Assembly (NCBI GenBank): GCA_947623455.1
Contig: OX392536.1
Span: forward strand, 35,035,465-35,099,464
DNA: 64,000 nt
Source of the DNA: Mimachlamys varia
Taxonomy: Eukaryota > Mollusca > Bivalvia > Pectinida > Pectinidae
Direction of reading: 5' to 3'
A model generated the notes under the pieces. It saw only the letters and a list, made by a program, of their open reading frames with translations. It was not told the DNA's origin and did no database searches. Both the position numbers and the translations under genes were made by a program. Below, one piece after another: positions 47,032-60,300 of this stretch; within the stretch, counting starts at the first letter, position 1, and each line of letters opens with the position of its first letter.

Positions 47032-47263
47032 TTATATAAAATGGTTGTTAGGGCAAGTCAGCAGGGGAGACAGGGAGAACAAACCAAAAGAGTAGGTCAA
47101 ATATTGAGAATTCCTGTTATTAGCAGTTGTCACAAATGTTAGCAAATGATGACAACTGCTTTTTCGCAGCAAGGACTCGCATACATATTGATGTACAAAC
47201 CTATACCTATCACCAATAAGCATGCGAAACGCATAGCTGTTTGACCCAGGTATCTCTCCGGAC
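47032..47263 (-). CDS. Exon-like cassette 1 of 3
   Basis: After a GGGTAG acceptor the frame reads SGEIPGSNSYAFRMLIGD and ends with NRNSQYLTYSFGLF and a 12-residue tail before a stop: 76 codons, open throughout. The first 10 and the last 15 or so conserved residues match cassette 3 at 50497, while the middle does not. Shared DNA continues beyond the exon, up to CAAGGGAGATAACTCTCC near 47530. It could be an alternative last exon, a degraded gene copy or a non-coding repeat that happens to stay open. The family is not recognised. Confidence 0.3.
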
Positions 47264-48686
47264 CTACCCAACATCACCTAAGTCTCTCAAACATCTTTAT
47301 ACTTGGATTAAGACCAAAATATTTACAAGAGTGTTATGTAATTTGCATATATAGACCCTCATAAACTGCATCAGGTGCTTTCAAGTTTTGATTTAGGGAT
47401 TTATTTTGGACCCTCTCAATTTAAACAGTACAATCTCTTTATCTCTCAAATATTTATATCAATTTAAAAACTGATAACTTAACAAGAATATTAAATTATC
47501 TACAGACATTGACGACAGTCAAGGGAGATAACTCTCCTATGCTTGTTATACACCAGCTGATCTGTGATGAATTCTATCGTAAATAATAAATATAATAATT
47601 AAGTGAACATTATTTCTGTTCCTTCTTTGGGTTTCAATAACGCTATCAATTTGATGCTGATGTTGTAGGTTTCATGGTATGTGGGCGCCGAGGCAAACAC
47701 AGTTTTTTTGTGCTGGGTATATACAGATAAACATTTGGTATGTGTGCTGGTATGCTAGCCTAATATTCAAGGGCTTCAAAGACTGCATAGGGTATGTGTG
47801 CCTCGAATTTTAGTCCTGGAGTGCTGTGCATAGTAATTCTGCCATGTAAGGAAGGAGATTCCTGTGTTATTGTGTGTGGGAAAAATGAGTATTTGTACTA
47901 TTAATTTTTTGTTTGAATGTTTGGTAGAGAAAATATATCTAGTACATAACATGTATATTAATTTTATATCAATTTTCTAGGGTGAAAAGTTAAAATCAGG
48001 TTGTTTTACACATGCAAAAGGGCATTAAAATTGTTGCTTAGTGTTCAATTTTTGATGATTTTTTTTTAATCTTTAGTACTTTTCCATGAAAGTCACATAG
48101 GTGTCAACCTCTGAAACCTCCAATGAGAGAGATCTCCCTCTTTCCACATTTCCAATAAGGGAGAAAGTGCGTGAAATGCAACTGAAACTGCATTGCTCAA
48201 TTTGTCTTTCCCTTATTATGTATCAAAATAACTTCACAAAGAATTCATTTGATCCAGATACGCCTATTATGGTCGTAACATATATCCTGCAGTAACTAGT
48301 ATAGGATCTCATTTGACCACAAGATGTAGATTTTGAGTTATTGTGGGTAAATTGGACTTAAATGAGCGAAATGTCGAGGGAGATTGGTAAATTTTGGTCA
48401 ATATGAGGGACGGTTGACAGGTATAAAGTCATCGCAAGAAGTAAGGTACGTAAGGTAAGGTAATATTTTCAGAAATGATTTAACAATGATCTATTCTCAA
48501 CCCAGTAACGAGATATAGTTATTGCGTTTTAACGCGATAACTATAGCGTTTTAACGAGATAACTATCGCTTTTTACCGAGCTTAGATAACTATCGCGTTT
48601 TAACGAGATATATATTTTTTTAGTTTACGTTTCAAAATGACCCTAATAGGCTTTCGTAATAATGTAGCACATGTACCGGTAATAAA

Positions 48687-48982
48687 TTACAGAGGATACA
48701 TGTAAAGGGTGTCAATATAGTGACAGAATAAACCAAAAGAGTAGGTCAAATATTGAGATTTCCAGTTATTGCCTGCTGCTTTTCCACCGATATGTAGATA
48801 AAAGCCATGTACATCACAGATTCCTTTAATGACATACACATTAAGACTGGTGACTACATCAACATGTTGTATACACATATGATCACAATATCTATAAAAT
48901 GTGTTGATGTAGCCCGGCCAGTCTTAAACAGTAATTTGTGGATGTTAGAACCAGGTATCTCGATCTCCAGATCGACCTACCC
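48687..48982 (-). pseudogene. Exon-like cassette 2 of 3, broken
   Basis: It has the same acceptor context and the same end (SQYLTYSFGLF) as cassettes 1 and 3. An insertion near the start (GTCGATCTGGAGATCGAGAT) shifts the frame, and the core contains stops. The core is a large hairpin: TAAGACTGGTGACTACATCA near 48840 pairs with TGATGTAGCCCGGCCAGTCT near 48905. Confidence 0.4.
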
Positions 48983-49291
48983 GACCAGACAAACAATTGC
49001 AAACATATTTACTTATACCAAGATAAAAGTCTGACACCAATTAACAAGAGCATTATAAATAATGTATAACTCAGGGGATCAGCTACTTTGGACTTACCAA
49101 AATAAACAGTACACTATCTTTACCTCATGTATATTTATACTTAGATATGAACTGACAAATTCAGAAGTGTATCATATAATTGAATATTTACTGATAAAAT
49201 ATGGATATTAATCAAGAGAGATAACTCTTCCATACAAGTAAAACTGACATATAGCATCTGTAATGTTCTGTTCATAGGATCTGTTTTTAAT

Positions 49292-49543
49292 CAGAGGGAC
49301 CTGAGAATTTGTTACAGCTAGTTTTGGACCTAAAATAGGGTGTTTAGAGTAATCTTACATATTTGGGGGTTTAAGATCAATTTTCGATAAAAATGTCCCC
49401 TCAATGGTCATGAAAATGCTTTTATGACCATTGAGGGGGCATTTTTATCAAAAATTGATCTTAACCCCCCAAATGTGTAAAATTACTCGAAACATCCTAT
49501 TTTAGGTCCAAAACTAGCAGTAACAAATTCTCAGGTCCCTGTG
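49292..49543. mobile_element. Palindromic hAT-like MITE, most intact copy (252 bp)
   Basis: Begins CAGAGGGACCTGAGAATTTG and ends CAAATTCTCAGGTCCCTGTG. It is flanked by a perfect 8-bp duplication, TTTTTAAT (49284-49291 and 49544-49551). The two halves are almost exact complements about a centre near 49418, so the element is one long hairpin of about 125-bp arms. Confidence 0.85.
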
Positions 49544-49689
49544 TTTTTAATGAACTCATTCAACCCTGAAAACACATTTGAACTCTTCCGAATCAAAGGT
49601 TGGAAAAGTTCATCATGGAATTTCTAGAGAGAATGAATTAAACAATTTCACCTTCTGAAATGCGGGTAAATGTTTTATTCGGTCCCGTC

Positions 49690-50035
49690 GTACACAGCAG
49701 CAAAAACATGAAAAACTATATGAACAAGCTAATACGTAGGATTAATATCCCCTGCTTTTCTCCCTTTCCTAAGGGGTAATCATACAGTAATAATATGTTG
49801 CCGTGATTGCACGGAAACGTTAACCAAGAGGCCATAACTCTGCCAAATAACATCAGCCAAAAGTGGTCATGAACTTGGCCAAGCCATTTAGGCATTTTAC
49901 CTTGTAACCAAGTTTCAAGAAAATCAGATAATATTTGATGCCGTTATTGCACGAAAAGTGTGACAGACGGACAGACAGACAGACGGACAAACCCAATTTA
50001 ATATCCCTCGTTTCGGTGAAAGAGGGGGATAGTAA
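49690..50035 (+). mobile_element. Dispersed repeat ending in a GACAGACGGAC tract
   Basis: Contains GGCCATAACTCTGCCAAATA, GTAACCAAGTTTCAAGAAAA, GACAGACGGACAGACAGACA and CCCTCGTTTCGGTGAAAGAG, ending in an AAT-rich tail. To my knowledge this phrase set is an abundant non-coding repeat in molluscs; its class is not established here. Confidence 0.55.
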
Positions 50036-50496
50036 TAATAATAATAAAATAAATGAAACTTCATTTCATATCATACTTACTCTAATTTATCTTTCAATTA
50101 TCCTGATAGAGCACACTAAATCATTCTAGCAAATCATTTTCAAAAGTTTTACAGAACAAAACCTGAAAAATCACAAAAAAAGAGCTAGGGTGTTGACTCG
50201 ATTGCTGTGTGTTTTTTGTTGTCAATTTAATCTTTAAATTATTATTTTTCCTCTAGAAAGTCCCACAAGGGCTTAGTTTGAAATGATTTAAAATCCGAAA
50301 TAATATTTTATGTTAAATTATGTTAATGTTGGCAATGTTAAATCAGAAATTATTTAACTTTCCGAAGTGCAATTACATGTAATAATCATAAATGTATAAA
50401 AAAATATATACATTGTAATGTCAATATATACATGTACATGATTTATGTCATATCATTATTATTAGACTGGAATATTCATTTTAAGTAACAATTAAG

Positions 50497-50719
50497 TTAT
50501 AATAAACCAAAAGAATAGGTCAAATATTGAGACGTCCTGTCATTGGCTGTTTTCACTGCCTGGACGTCAGATTCCAGGGATCCTAACTGGATCCTGTCGT
50601 CCAGTATATTGAAAACTGCCAAGTCAAAGACTTCTATAACTCCTGCGCAGTCGGCGAACTGGTTACTTCGCCGCCTGCGCAGAAATGCGTTGAAGTCTGA
50701 ACCAGGGATCTCTCCGGAC
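50497..50719 (-). CDS. Exon-like cassette 3 of 3, best coding candidate
   Basis: After a GGGTAG acceptor, 73 residues stay open to a TAA: SGEIPGSDFNAFLRRRRSNQ, then FADCAGVIEVFDLAVFNILD, then SDVQAVKTANDRTSQYLTYS and FGLL. Residue composition and codon use look protein-like, and the segment is markedly GC-richer than its surroundings. The plus strand is also open over it (50543-50797), so strand is not certain. No upstream exon and no family is recognised. Conserved flanks are shared with cassettes 1 and 2. Confidence 0.35.
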
Positions 50720-52029
50720 CTACCCGATTTAATAGATAAACTCCAACATATATATACACGTAAATGTACTCTGGCAACTTTATTTAGTGTCCTATAATTT
50801 ACATAGGCCCACTTATAAACTTCATAAACATGAAGATGTCTGATTCAGAGATCTACTCTGGACCTCACAACAAAAATTATATTAAACTCTTAATAATCCC
50901 CAATAAATGCATATGTAGATAAAAACTGGCATCTTTACAAAAGTATGATTTGATTTGTAGATATGGATAAATAATCAAGAGAGATAACTCTTCTATACAA
51001 GAAACAGACACTAGGATGATGAGAAATATGGTACCTAGCTATATAGGTAATACTTGTACACTAATATAAAAAATAATGATAGAAGTATTATTTTGCTTCA
51101 TGAATTTTTATCATGAATTCAATTAATATCTAACTATGTCTGCAATGAAACCCATTTGTCATCAAAATCATGATGCAATGATTATAGTAATATATTTTCA
51201 TCCATGTGTACCATTTTTTTTTCTATACACCTATATATATTAATTGTAAAAAAAACATGTTAATATAAACTTATGATTACCGTAAATGATTTTTAAGTCA
51301 AATTTATTTAACACAGGACCGACTCCTTATACTGTAGTAATTTTTTTCTGTTGGGAATGGGTTTTTATAAACTAAAAAGTTTAAAACTCAGGTAAGTTGT
51401 CTGTGTGTGACAGCAGTAGACCATGCAATAGATCTGGCTACCTGTATGTCGTAGGAGACGGTCGTAATTATACACTGTAACCTAACTACCCACAAAGGTA
51501 TATATCTTTACTTTCTCCTATTCTAAAATAGGATATTTTGTCTGAGTAGTAATTATCTAAGACACGTCACCTTTTAATTCTCTTTCATGCTTCTTTTTGA
51601 CCTTTTCATGAGAGTTAACATTTTACTCTTAAACAAAACATGTAGGCCTATATGAAGAAGTTTATTTTCTAATTCTTAAATAGTACACTGCATACAGAAT
51701 AATTTGTGTGTAAAGTGAAAATGACTTTTACTTGAATTGATGTCAAGCTTTTTAACTTTCATTTTCTAGCACGTTTAATTTTGTTAAAAAAATGTGTATT
51801 TTCATGTTTCCCCAACTACTTTAACAGGTCAAATATTTTAACGAGAGTATATTTTTTAAACTATACTTTGATGCTGGGGGGGGGGGGGGCTGTTACACAG
51901 AGTAAAATTGTCAAATTCTGTAGCTTGATATGGGTTTAAAACTATCATTATTTAACAGGTAATAAAATTTCACTAAAATATTTTCTACACCAACCGGCAT
52001 AATGGGTATTTTTTCTTTTTCTTTTAACA

Positions 52030-52235
52030 TGAATATAGCCAAATGGACCCATATTGGCCCCGTCCCTCATTTGTATAAATTTGAATCCCAGCCACCTAGG
52101 GATACTTCCTACCAAATTTGATTAAATTCCGATCAGTGGTTAAGAAGAAGAAGTTGATTGTTGACGGACGTATGGACGCCGAACACCACAGTATGGCATA
52201 AGCTCACCTTGGTCCTTTGGACCAGGGGAGCTAAA
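52030..52235 (-). mobile_element. AGCTCACC dispersed repeat, inverted partial copy
   Basis: Read on the minus strand it begins TTAGCTCCCCTGGTCCAAAG, then GAGCTTATGCCATACTGTGG, and continues GGGATTCAAATTTATACAAA, matching 22672-22830. Confidence 0.6.
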
Positions 52236-52697
52236 ACAACAACTGTCCAGGGTAATGATGTCACCAGAAGCATGCTGGAATGAATGGCTACAAAGTCAGG
52301 TTGTATTAATTCAAATTCTTGTTTGACTTTCAAAGTGTCCTATGCCTAGAGTAATCTTTTGAAGTATTCTATTGGATCAAGTATTTTGCCTGTATCAGTA
52401 AATGTGAGATTTATTTGTATCGAGATTTGCTATTCAGGCCAATAACCTTGTATTGAGGAAATGGGGACTCCAAAACCTTCCTCTCCCTGTTTTGTAACAA
52501 TCCATTTGCTGTTTGGGGTATTATTGAGGTCGTAACAATTAACTCGCAGTTCTGTTCTGGTTTACATTCTACTCTCCTTTCCATCCAGAAGACATTCGAT
52601 AAATTGATGTCCTGAATATGAAAATCGAAGAAATGTCGGGTAGAGAGGGTGGGGTATAGGAGGGTTTCACTTCACCATAACGGTGATTTTTTTTTAT

Positions 52698-52853
52698 TTA
52701 CATCAGTTTGATGTCCTCAATATAAAAATCACAAAAATGAAGTCTGGGGTAGGGAAATTTTACAAAGCCTCTCTGCTCTACCCTAAATTTCTTGAGCCAA
52801 GATTTCATTTCTATGACTTTCATATTCAGAACATCAAACTGATGTTAATTAAA
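52698..52853. repeat. Palindromic element (about 155 bp)
   Basis: ACATCAGTTTGATGTCCTCA at the left pairs with TTCAGAACATCAAACTGATG at the right; the interior continues to match in inverted orientation (ATGAAGTCT versus AGATTTCAT). A partial copy may lie just upstream (TTGATGTCCTGAATATGAAA near 52597). Confidence 0.6.
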
Positions 52854-52907
52854 ATGAATTGGGATAAAAGGTAATATTTTAAAAAAATGTTAAAATCTTT
52901 CATTTCA

Positions 52908-52936
52908 GCACTCTACCAACTGAGCTACTGGTTCAG
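52908..52936 (-). repeat. tRNA 5'-half relic
   Basis: On the minus strand CAGTAGCTCAGTTGGTAGAG followed by TGCT is a perfect-looking tRNA D-arm/A-box. The rest of the cloverleaf, including a B box, is missing, so this is a tRNA fragment or the head of a truncated SINE. Confidence 0.5.
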
Positions 52937-54638
52937 TGATAATTCCATCCAGTGGAGTTCTGCTGCATTTTATACCCACTTCTCAGTGCCCCCCCCCCCC
53001 ACCTCCCCTGTCCCAAAAAAAACAACAAGACAACTGTTCACTGTATTAGATGATATGTAATTATGTCATGCTGTTTACAATAAATTGCACTGAATAAATA
53101 AAATCTAAGGCTACAATAAACAAAATTAACATTAAAATTAGTAAGGCAGAGCAGTTATACATATCATGTAAACTGTAATACAAATGTCAACTTAAGTTTG
53201 TGAGGACAAGTCGATCACTTCTGGTGATACTTACAAAGAAATACAGATAAATTTTTTTCTTTTATATCTATATATTAAATTTACTATCAAATTCAACAAA
53301 TGAATTCACCAATTCCATACTTACCGCAATTAGCACCCAGGGCAACTAAAAAGTTGGTCCCAAAGGGGGTGCATGATAGGATAGGATAAGAAAAGTAGGA
53401 TTAGGACGAAAAAAGTCTTTTTTATAAAGTAAATAAGTACAATGTATTATGACAAGAATGGGTAGTACTCGTGATGTAAAACACTATTGTCATCGATTTG
53501 GGATAATTTGTACACGCACTATCAATATTTGTGGTGTTTCTTGTAAACATGCCCACAGGAAGTTTTACTTCACAGTTTAATAGAACTCTTCAGTTGTGTC
53601 ATGATTAAAAGGGGCGCTTATATAATTTTTATACCTTCACAGAATGGGGGAGGGGCACTAATTACGGCGAATACGGTATGTAACATGATTATACAGGAGT
53701 AGTCTGAGATTTATCACAGATAATTTTAATCCAAATTAAATAAATCCATGAATTAATTTCATAATATTATGCATGACATACATCTGTACCTCAAATCACT
53801 AAGTACATGTGCGTACTAAGAAGCAAGGCCGAACAATATAACAGAAACATGATAGGGACATGTTACTCTCTTTAAACACTATTCCTATAAACAGGACATG
53901 TTCCTCAATTATGAACTTTTGTTGAATTGAATATGTGCTTATATGGACATAAAAAGATATTAACTGGTAAGAAATAAAGTCTGGGAAAGAGATATTGATA
54001 GGTAGAAAGTCAGATCTTAGAAAAAATTATGGACTGATAAAAAAACATAAAGTATGAGAACGAAATATTGACAATTAAAAAACCAGGTCTGAGAAAAAGA
54101 TATGAACAGTACATGTATATGAAACGATGCTGTTTGATAATGGTCTAATCCAGATTAATGGATGGAAGAATTGATTAAAGTTACATTGTTGTGAAACGGT
54201 CGACAGGAGAAAATATTGATACAATACAGAATAGTGATGTTCTACAGAGGCTATCGACTCATTCACCCCTGAAGTTTCATGATGAACTGTTCCAGCATTG
54301 GATTTAGAGGAGTTCAAATGTGCCTTTTTATTTTACAACTTTTAATTTGTTTCACATATCTCAAATAAATGGAAACTTGAAAAAGCTCCTATAAATATTA
54401 TTTCAAAAACAATTAACCTGTACAAGTATATTTTGGTTTATGATGGGATTTTTAATTCACTATTTATGACACAGAAAAACCAGTTGATCCACATAAAAAT
54501 CTTGCTGAATTAAGCAGACTGAATGGTGCAATAAAAAGATTCTTGATTAACGCAGTCACCCCTGAAATTTCATAATGAACTATTTCAACCCTTAAATTAG
54601 AAGAGTTTAAGTGTGTCTTCAGGGGTGAATGATTAAAG

Positions 54639-54991
54639 GCCAAATATATGTAACTTTTGGCAAAACTGGAAGTGAAAATCAAGCCTAATAATTTTTTTAT
54701 ATTTATAGATTTAGTTAAGATTAACTGATATCAGCAATATCCAGAATGAATTCTTACGCGGTTACCGGTACAGCAGCAGTTGAAACTGGGTATTTGTAAA
54801 CATGCATGCATTTTGAACTGTCTTCTAACTTAGGATTGTTGTTGGAGTGGGCCCCACCTTAATTATTTTCAATTCTTTGGAGTTTTCTATCAAGAGTTTC
54901 TTGTTAGTTACCGCTCAGGTTTAGTTTATTTTAGAATTTTAGAATTATTCAGAATCAAGAAAAATTTCCTGAAGTTACATATATTTGGCTT
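54639..54991 (+). mobile_element. TTAA-type MITE, full-length copy
   Basis: Starts AGGCCAAATATATGTAACTT and ends AAGTTACATATATTTGGCTT, with TTAA on both sides (54635-54638 and 54992-54995). The interior matches 16682-17055 in the same orientation. Confidence 0.85.
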
Positions 54992-56869
54992 TTAAACGTT
55001 ACTTATACATATATATATATTCACATCCTGTAGATGTTGCCCAAGACAAATTAGAAATTAAAGCAGAAAGGCTAAATGATCAATCTCATACAACATGTTG
55101 TTGAAATTGATTCTATGTACAATTATAATTATACTAATTACTGAAGTACTTGTACATAGTCTTTACCAATATAGTGTAGTTTTGTTCTATTTTCACAAAT
55201 AAAGATTTCATGAAGGAACAGACAATTAACAGGCAGAAGTCATAAAACTGACAGATAAACAAATTAAGATTACAAAGACAGTATAATGTTAGAAATTGAT
55301 GATATCTGCAATTGTTATGTGGTGCAATGTTTATTTGTTCAAAAGCGACAAAAATTTCTAAGAAGTTGCTTTTGAAATTGAAAGTAAATGATGTTCTCAA
55401 CAGTACTCATATTGAGGGAGGTTTTTGTCTTTCCTAGTTTGGGAATGGCCGTTTACAGTCTACCTGTCAACAAACTGTCAATCTGCTCACCTGCACATCA
55501 AATAATACAGTTATCATTGTACGTAGCTTTACACAATACTGCAATAAAACCAGTACACTAGCATCAACTGAAATTATGTATCGGTATATAATTAAACATC
55601 TATGAAAATATATACATCAACAATGACTCAATAATTTGTTTCTATGATCCTCAAATCAAAAAGAATTAAGGATATATGCTACCTTATACATTATACACTG
55701 TTCAAGTGAGTTGTGTTAGTTATCTCCCTGTTACAACCATATATATATATATTTAAAAACAAAAAAACTTGATCATAAGAGTCACCACTCATGACTCAAT
55801 AAGGAAGAATATGTCTTTAAATCATTAACCCTTGTAAGTTGGACGGAATATACCGGTACAAAAAGAATATATTATACACAACAGATTCAACACGGACGGA
55901 GTAGCAAGAGTACTTGTACATATATCACGATATACGACAGGTGACACCTGAATACCACTACCACAAACAAATCATCACATTATGTTAGTTTTACAAACTA
56001 AAGGTTAGATAATGATACAAATATACAGTATTTGTATGTAGACACATGGAAACTGTGTGTGTACATTGAATATGACATCACATGACACTTTACAACATCA
56101 AAAGCAACCATTGCAGGATTCAAGGCAAAAATGGTGTCTTCTACTTAACATTGGAAATAAATACTGTGTTACATAAATTAAAGTTGCTGCAACATGAAAA
56201 TGTTGAAAACCCTACAGGGTAATGTAAAATTTACATAATTTACCCCGTATTTTAGAAGACTCTGGGTAAATCGAGATTTGATAAAGTACTACAGTACTTC
56301 AACTCATACTTCTGTTAAGTTTCATTGTTAAAATAAATATAAGTTTGACACTAAGAATAAGTCTATCCTCAGGTCTTACACAGCTTATCTCTTACCAATG
56401 TCATACCGGTAGGTTTAACTATCCTCAGACCTTACACAACTGATCCCTTACCAAAGTCATAGGTTTAACTATTCTGTTCTATACTGTTCATACAATTATA
56501 CAAAAATAAACAAAACAATATAAACAAACATTTTATAACATACAATAGGGAAGGAAATTGATATAAAATAAATCACAACATATCAGACATGTTAATTAAA
56601 TAAGAACCACATTAATTTTTGATTTTTGATTTTTTACAGTGTAGTAGTAATCTAATTATTTAATTAACTTTCATGTAAATATACACTGTATAATTATGTC
56701 AAGTAAGCTAATAGAACATCAATCAAATGACATTTTAAGTTTGATAATCTATGAAGCAATAAAAAAAAAACCCCAAAAAGAATGAAATTCAAGTTTACTC
56801 TCTTCTTAATTAATGAATCTTCCACATGATGAAATACAAAATAGTTAGCAACATTAGCTTCGACCATTT

Positions 56870-57085
56870 ATTACCATGTTAACATATACAAATGTATTAC
56901 AATATTACCTTATACATATGTATTACAAAAAATGTTAACATATAAAAATGTATTACAATGTTCACAGATACATTATGTATTACAATTATGTTAACATATA
57001 CATTATGTATTACAATGTTAACATATAAAAATGTATTACAATGTTCACAGGTACATATGTTTTACAATGTTAACAGATATATATG
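56870..57085 (+). repeat. Degenerate tandem repeat, period about 27-30 bp
   Basis: About eight units contain TGTTAACATATA or TGTTCACAG followed by a TGTATTACAAT-like block. It lies just downstream of the ELMOD3-like gene. Confidence 0.7.
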
Positions 57086-57141
57086 CATTTATACCAAATT
57101 GTCATCTAAAGGCACCCTTACATGTACATGTACCTTATGAA

Positions 57142-57147
57142 TTTATT
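57142..57147 (-). terminator. Probable polyadenylation signal of the ELMOD3-like gene
   Basis: TTTATT on the plus strand reads AATAAA on the minus strand, about 230 bases after the stop codon. Confidence 0.5.
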
Positions 57148-57374
57148 TATCTACTTCATCTTTTTATCTGTAAGAAACTGTTTTCTTTAAGAACGGTGCT
57201 ATAACTAACTGAACCCTTACTTTAATAGCTCAAAACTTTAACACCCATTTGAATCTTCCGATATAGATATTTTTGAGTATTTTGCTCTGCTTGCAACACA
57301 TGTACAGATCCCCATGTTCCCTAGAAATGGAGATTCTTTGGAATGTGAAATATTTCTTTTAGAATGGTTTCCAT

Positions 57375-60300
57375 TCAGTATTGGCCTGCCTCCGTATCAC
57401 ATACGCTCAGGAAGTTTTCTCCGCCTACGTCCATATTGTCTAGATTCACAGAGCTTTTCTTGTTATTTATGTATTCTTCCATATTCTTTATCAAACGTTG
57501 TGGGTTTTTCTTAGCATTCGCCTCTAGAGCTGAAAAAAAGATGAAATCATACAGGTTACACTGTTAAATCAAAGACTATACTTCTGCAGAAATGCAACAC
57601 AATGGTTATTCATACATTTGAACTTTAAATATGATAAATATTCAAAGCTATTTTATTCTTTAATAGTTCAATTCATCCTTCAAATTAATTAAATTAATTC
57701 TTCAATTAAGGATATAGATAGGGGTACAGTCTCTTCAGATGTTTTGCTTAATATTTTGGATATACATTTAATCATATACATGTATCATATATCATTGGAA
57801 AGGTTATTAAATTTTCTATAAAGTGAATATATAATTATAGTGTTAAAGTAATTCATAATTGCATAATAGTATATAATATAAAAAATGACGGACACTTTTG
57901 AATTTGGATCTTCTTTCACATTTTCTTACAAAAACTGACAATACTTTTCCTATTGACGGACAGAAAGGTCATCTACAAAAAAGTGCCTCAGATTTTTCCT
58001 ATATGTTCTAGAATTGAAGTAATTTCGATTTTATGGTCTCTGGGTGGGATTTTCATGCCCAAATTCACTTAATTGGTTATAAATCTTGTTGTAGCTAAAT
58101 TCTTCAGAAACTGAGGCACGTTATTGTTGACAAGGTCATTCCCAACAATCCTGCAAAGTTTGGAAGAAATCGGTCTACAGATGCCAAAGTTATGGCTGCT
58201 TGAAGTTGACAACTTGTTGAATCTATGAAAGTGCTCTAAAGACCATTTCCACTCTTTGAAATCGGATATCTCTGGGTTTAACACTTATCTGACCGATTCT
58301 GCCTACCAAACCATTAATCATGACTAGACATGTATCCATCAAGCTGTCCTCCGAAAAAACGGAGCATGCATTGGTTCAAATAACTGAGAAATTAATGAAT
58401 ATTAAAATATTTCTCAGTGAAAATGCCCCTTTCCCGCGAAATGTCAGACTGGACATAGGATAAGCTCCTCCCATGTAATGAAGGGGTCATTAGAAACGCT
58501 CCGGCCCCTCTCTTATAGTATGTATTACATCAAAGACTGACCATGACTTAATGGATTATAGCAGCATGATGACCCATCACTTCACACCGCCATAGCACTG
58601 GGCTAATGACTTTTTAAATGACCACGCCACTGTGTGATGTATCTGTTTATGGTGTAAACAGTACCACGTGTTGATCTGTATGAGCGTGTTCAATGTTAAA
58701 TCACGTTAATTGACACATTTGGGAACATAATTTTGAAAATTACTTTTTGTTATATGATGTAGTAGGTTTATAGGTAATCAATTTTGCAAAAAACAAAAAA
58801 TAAAAAAAAAAATTTTGTTACCCCCTATCTATATACTTAAGTCAATTTATTCTTCCAATTTAAATTGATTACAATAGCTACATGATCGTATCTGAGGGTC
58901 CATTTCAGGCCAGATTGATGAAAAGAAGCTAGAAATGTTTATTTTTAGCATCGCTCTGTTTAGGTGAGGAAAAACCTCTAAACGGAGAGTAATGCGCTTG
59001 TTATCAAAGAAACATCTAAAGGGAGAACAATGGGTTTGTTATCAAAGAAACCTCTAAAGGGAGAACAATGGGTTTGTTATCAAAGAAACCTCTAAACGGA
59101 GAACAATGGGTTTGTTATCAAAGAAACCTCTAAACGGAGAGAGTAATGCGCTTGTTATCAAAGAAACCTCTAAAGGTAGAGAGTAATGCGCTTGTTATCA
59201 AAGAAACCTCTAAAGGTAGAGAGTAATGCGCTTGTTATCAAAGAAACCTCTAAAGGTAGAGAGTTATGCGCTTGTTATCAAAGAAACCTTTAAAGGTAGA
59301 GAGTAATGCGTTTGTTATCAAAGAAACCTCTAAAGGGAGAACAATGCGTTTGTTATCAAAGAAACCTCTAAAGGTAGAGAGTAATGCGCTTGTTATCAAA
59401 GAAACCTCTAAAGGTAGAATAATGGGTTTGTTATCAAAGAAACCTCTAAAGGGAGAGAGTAATGCGCTTGTTATCAAAGAAACCTCTAAAGGTAGAATAA
59501 TGGGTTTGTTATCCAAGAAACCTCTAAAGGTAGAATAATGCGCTTGTTATCAAAGAAACCTCTAAAAGTAGAACAATGGGTTTGTTATCAAAGAAACCTC
59601 TAAACGGAGAACATACGTTTGTTATCAAAGAAACCTTTAAAGGTAGAGAGTAATGCGCTTGTTATCAAAGAAACCTCTAAAGGTAGAATAATGCGCTTGT
59701 TATCAAAGAAACCTCTAAAGGGAGAGAGTAATGCGTTTGTTATCAAAGAAACTTCTAAAGGTAGAGAGTAATGCGCTTGTTATCAAAGAAACCTCTAAAG
59801 GTAGAGAGTAATGCGTTTGTTATCAAAAAAACCTCTAAAGGTAGAGAACAATGCATTTGTTATCAAAGAAACCTCTAAAGGGAGAACAATGGGTTTGTTA
59901 TCCAAGAAACCTCTAAAGGGAGAACAATGGGTTTGTTATCAAAGAAACCTCTAAAGGAAGAACAATGGGTTTGTTATCAAAGAAACCTCTAAAGGGAGAA
60001 CAATGCGTTTGTTATCAAAGAAACCTCTAAAGGGAGAGAGTAATGCGTTTGTTATCAAAGAAACCTCTAAAGGCAGAGAGTAATGCGCTTGTTATCAAAT
60101 AAACCTCTAAAGGTAGAGAGTAATGCGCTTGTTATCAAAGAAACCTCTAAAGGGAGAACAATGGGTTTGTTATCAAAGAAACCTCTAAAGGGAGAACAAT
60201 GGGTTTGTTATCCAAGAAACCTCTAAAGGGAGAACAATGGGTTTGTTATCAAAGAAACTTCTAAAGGGAGAACAATGCGTTTGTTATCAAAGAAACATCT

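Larger units (their letters stand above)
51031..57140. other. Long stretch without a supported gene
   Basis: It holds an inverted AGCTCACC repeat (52030-52235), a palindrome (52698-52853), a tRNA-half relic (52908-52936), two short palindromic elements (54248, 54545), a TTAA-type MITE (54639-54991) and a degenerate tandem repeat (56870-57085). Open frames in between are short, AT-rich and featureless. Confidence 0.5.

Noticed and set aside
52908..52936. Functional tRNA gene
   Set aside because: Only the D-arm half is present; no anticodon arm, T arm or acceptor pairing.
57314..57567. Plus-strand frames over 57.3-57.6 kb
   Set aside because: The minus strand carries the ELMOD3-like last exon with a matching splice phase; the plus frames are shadows.
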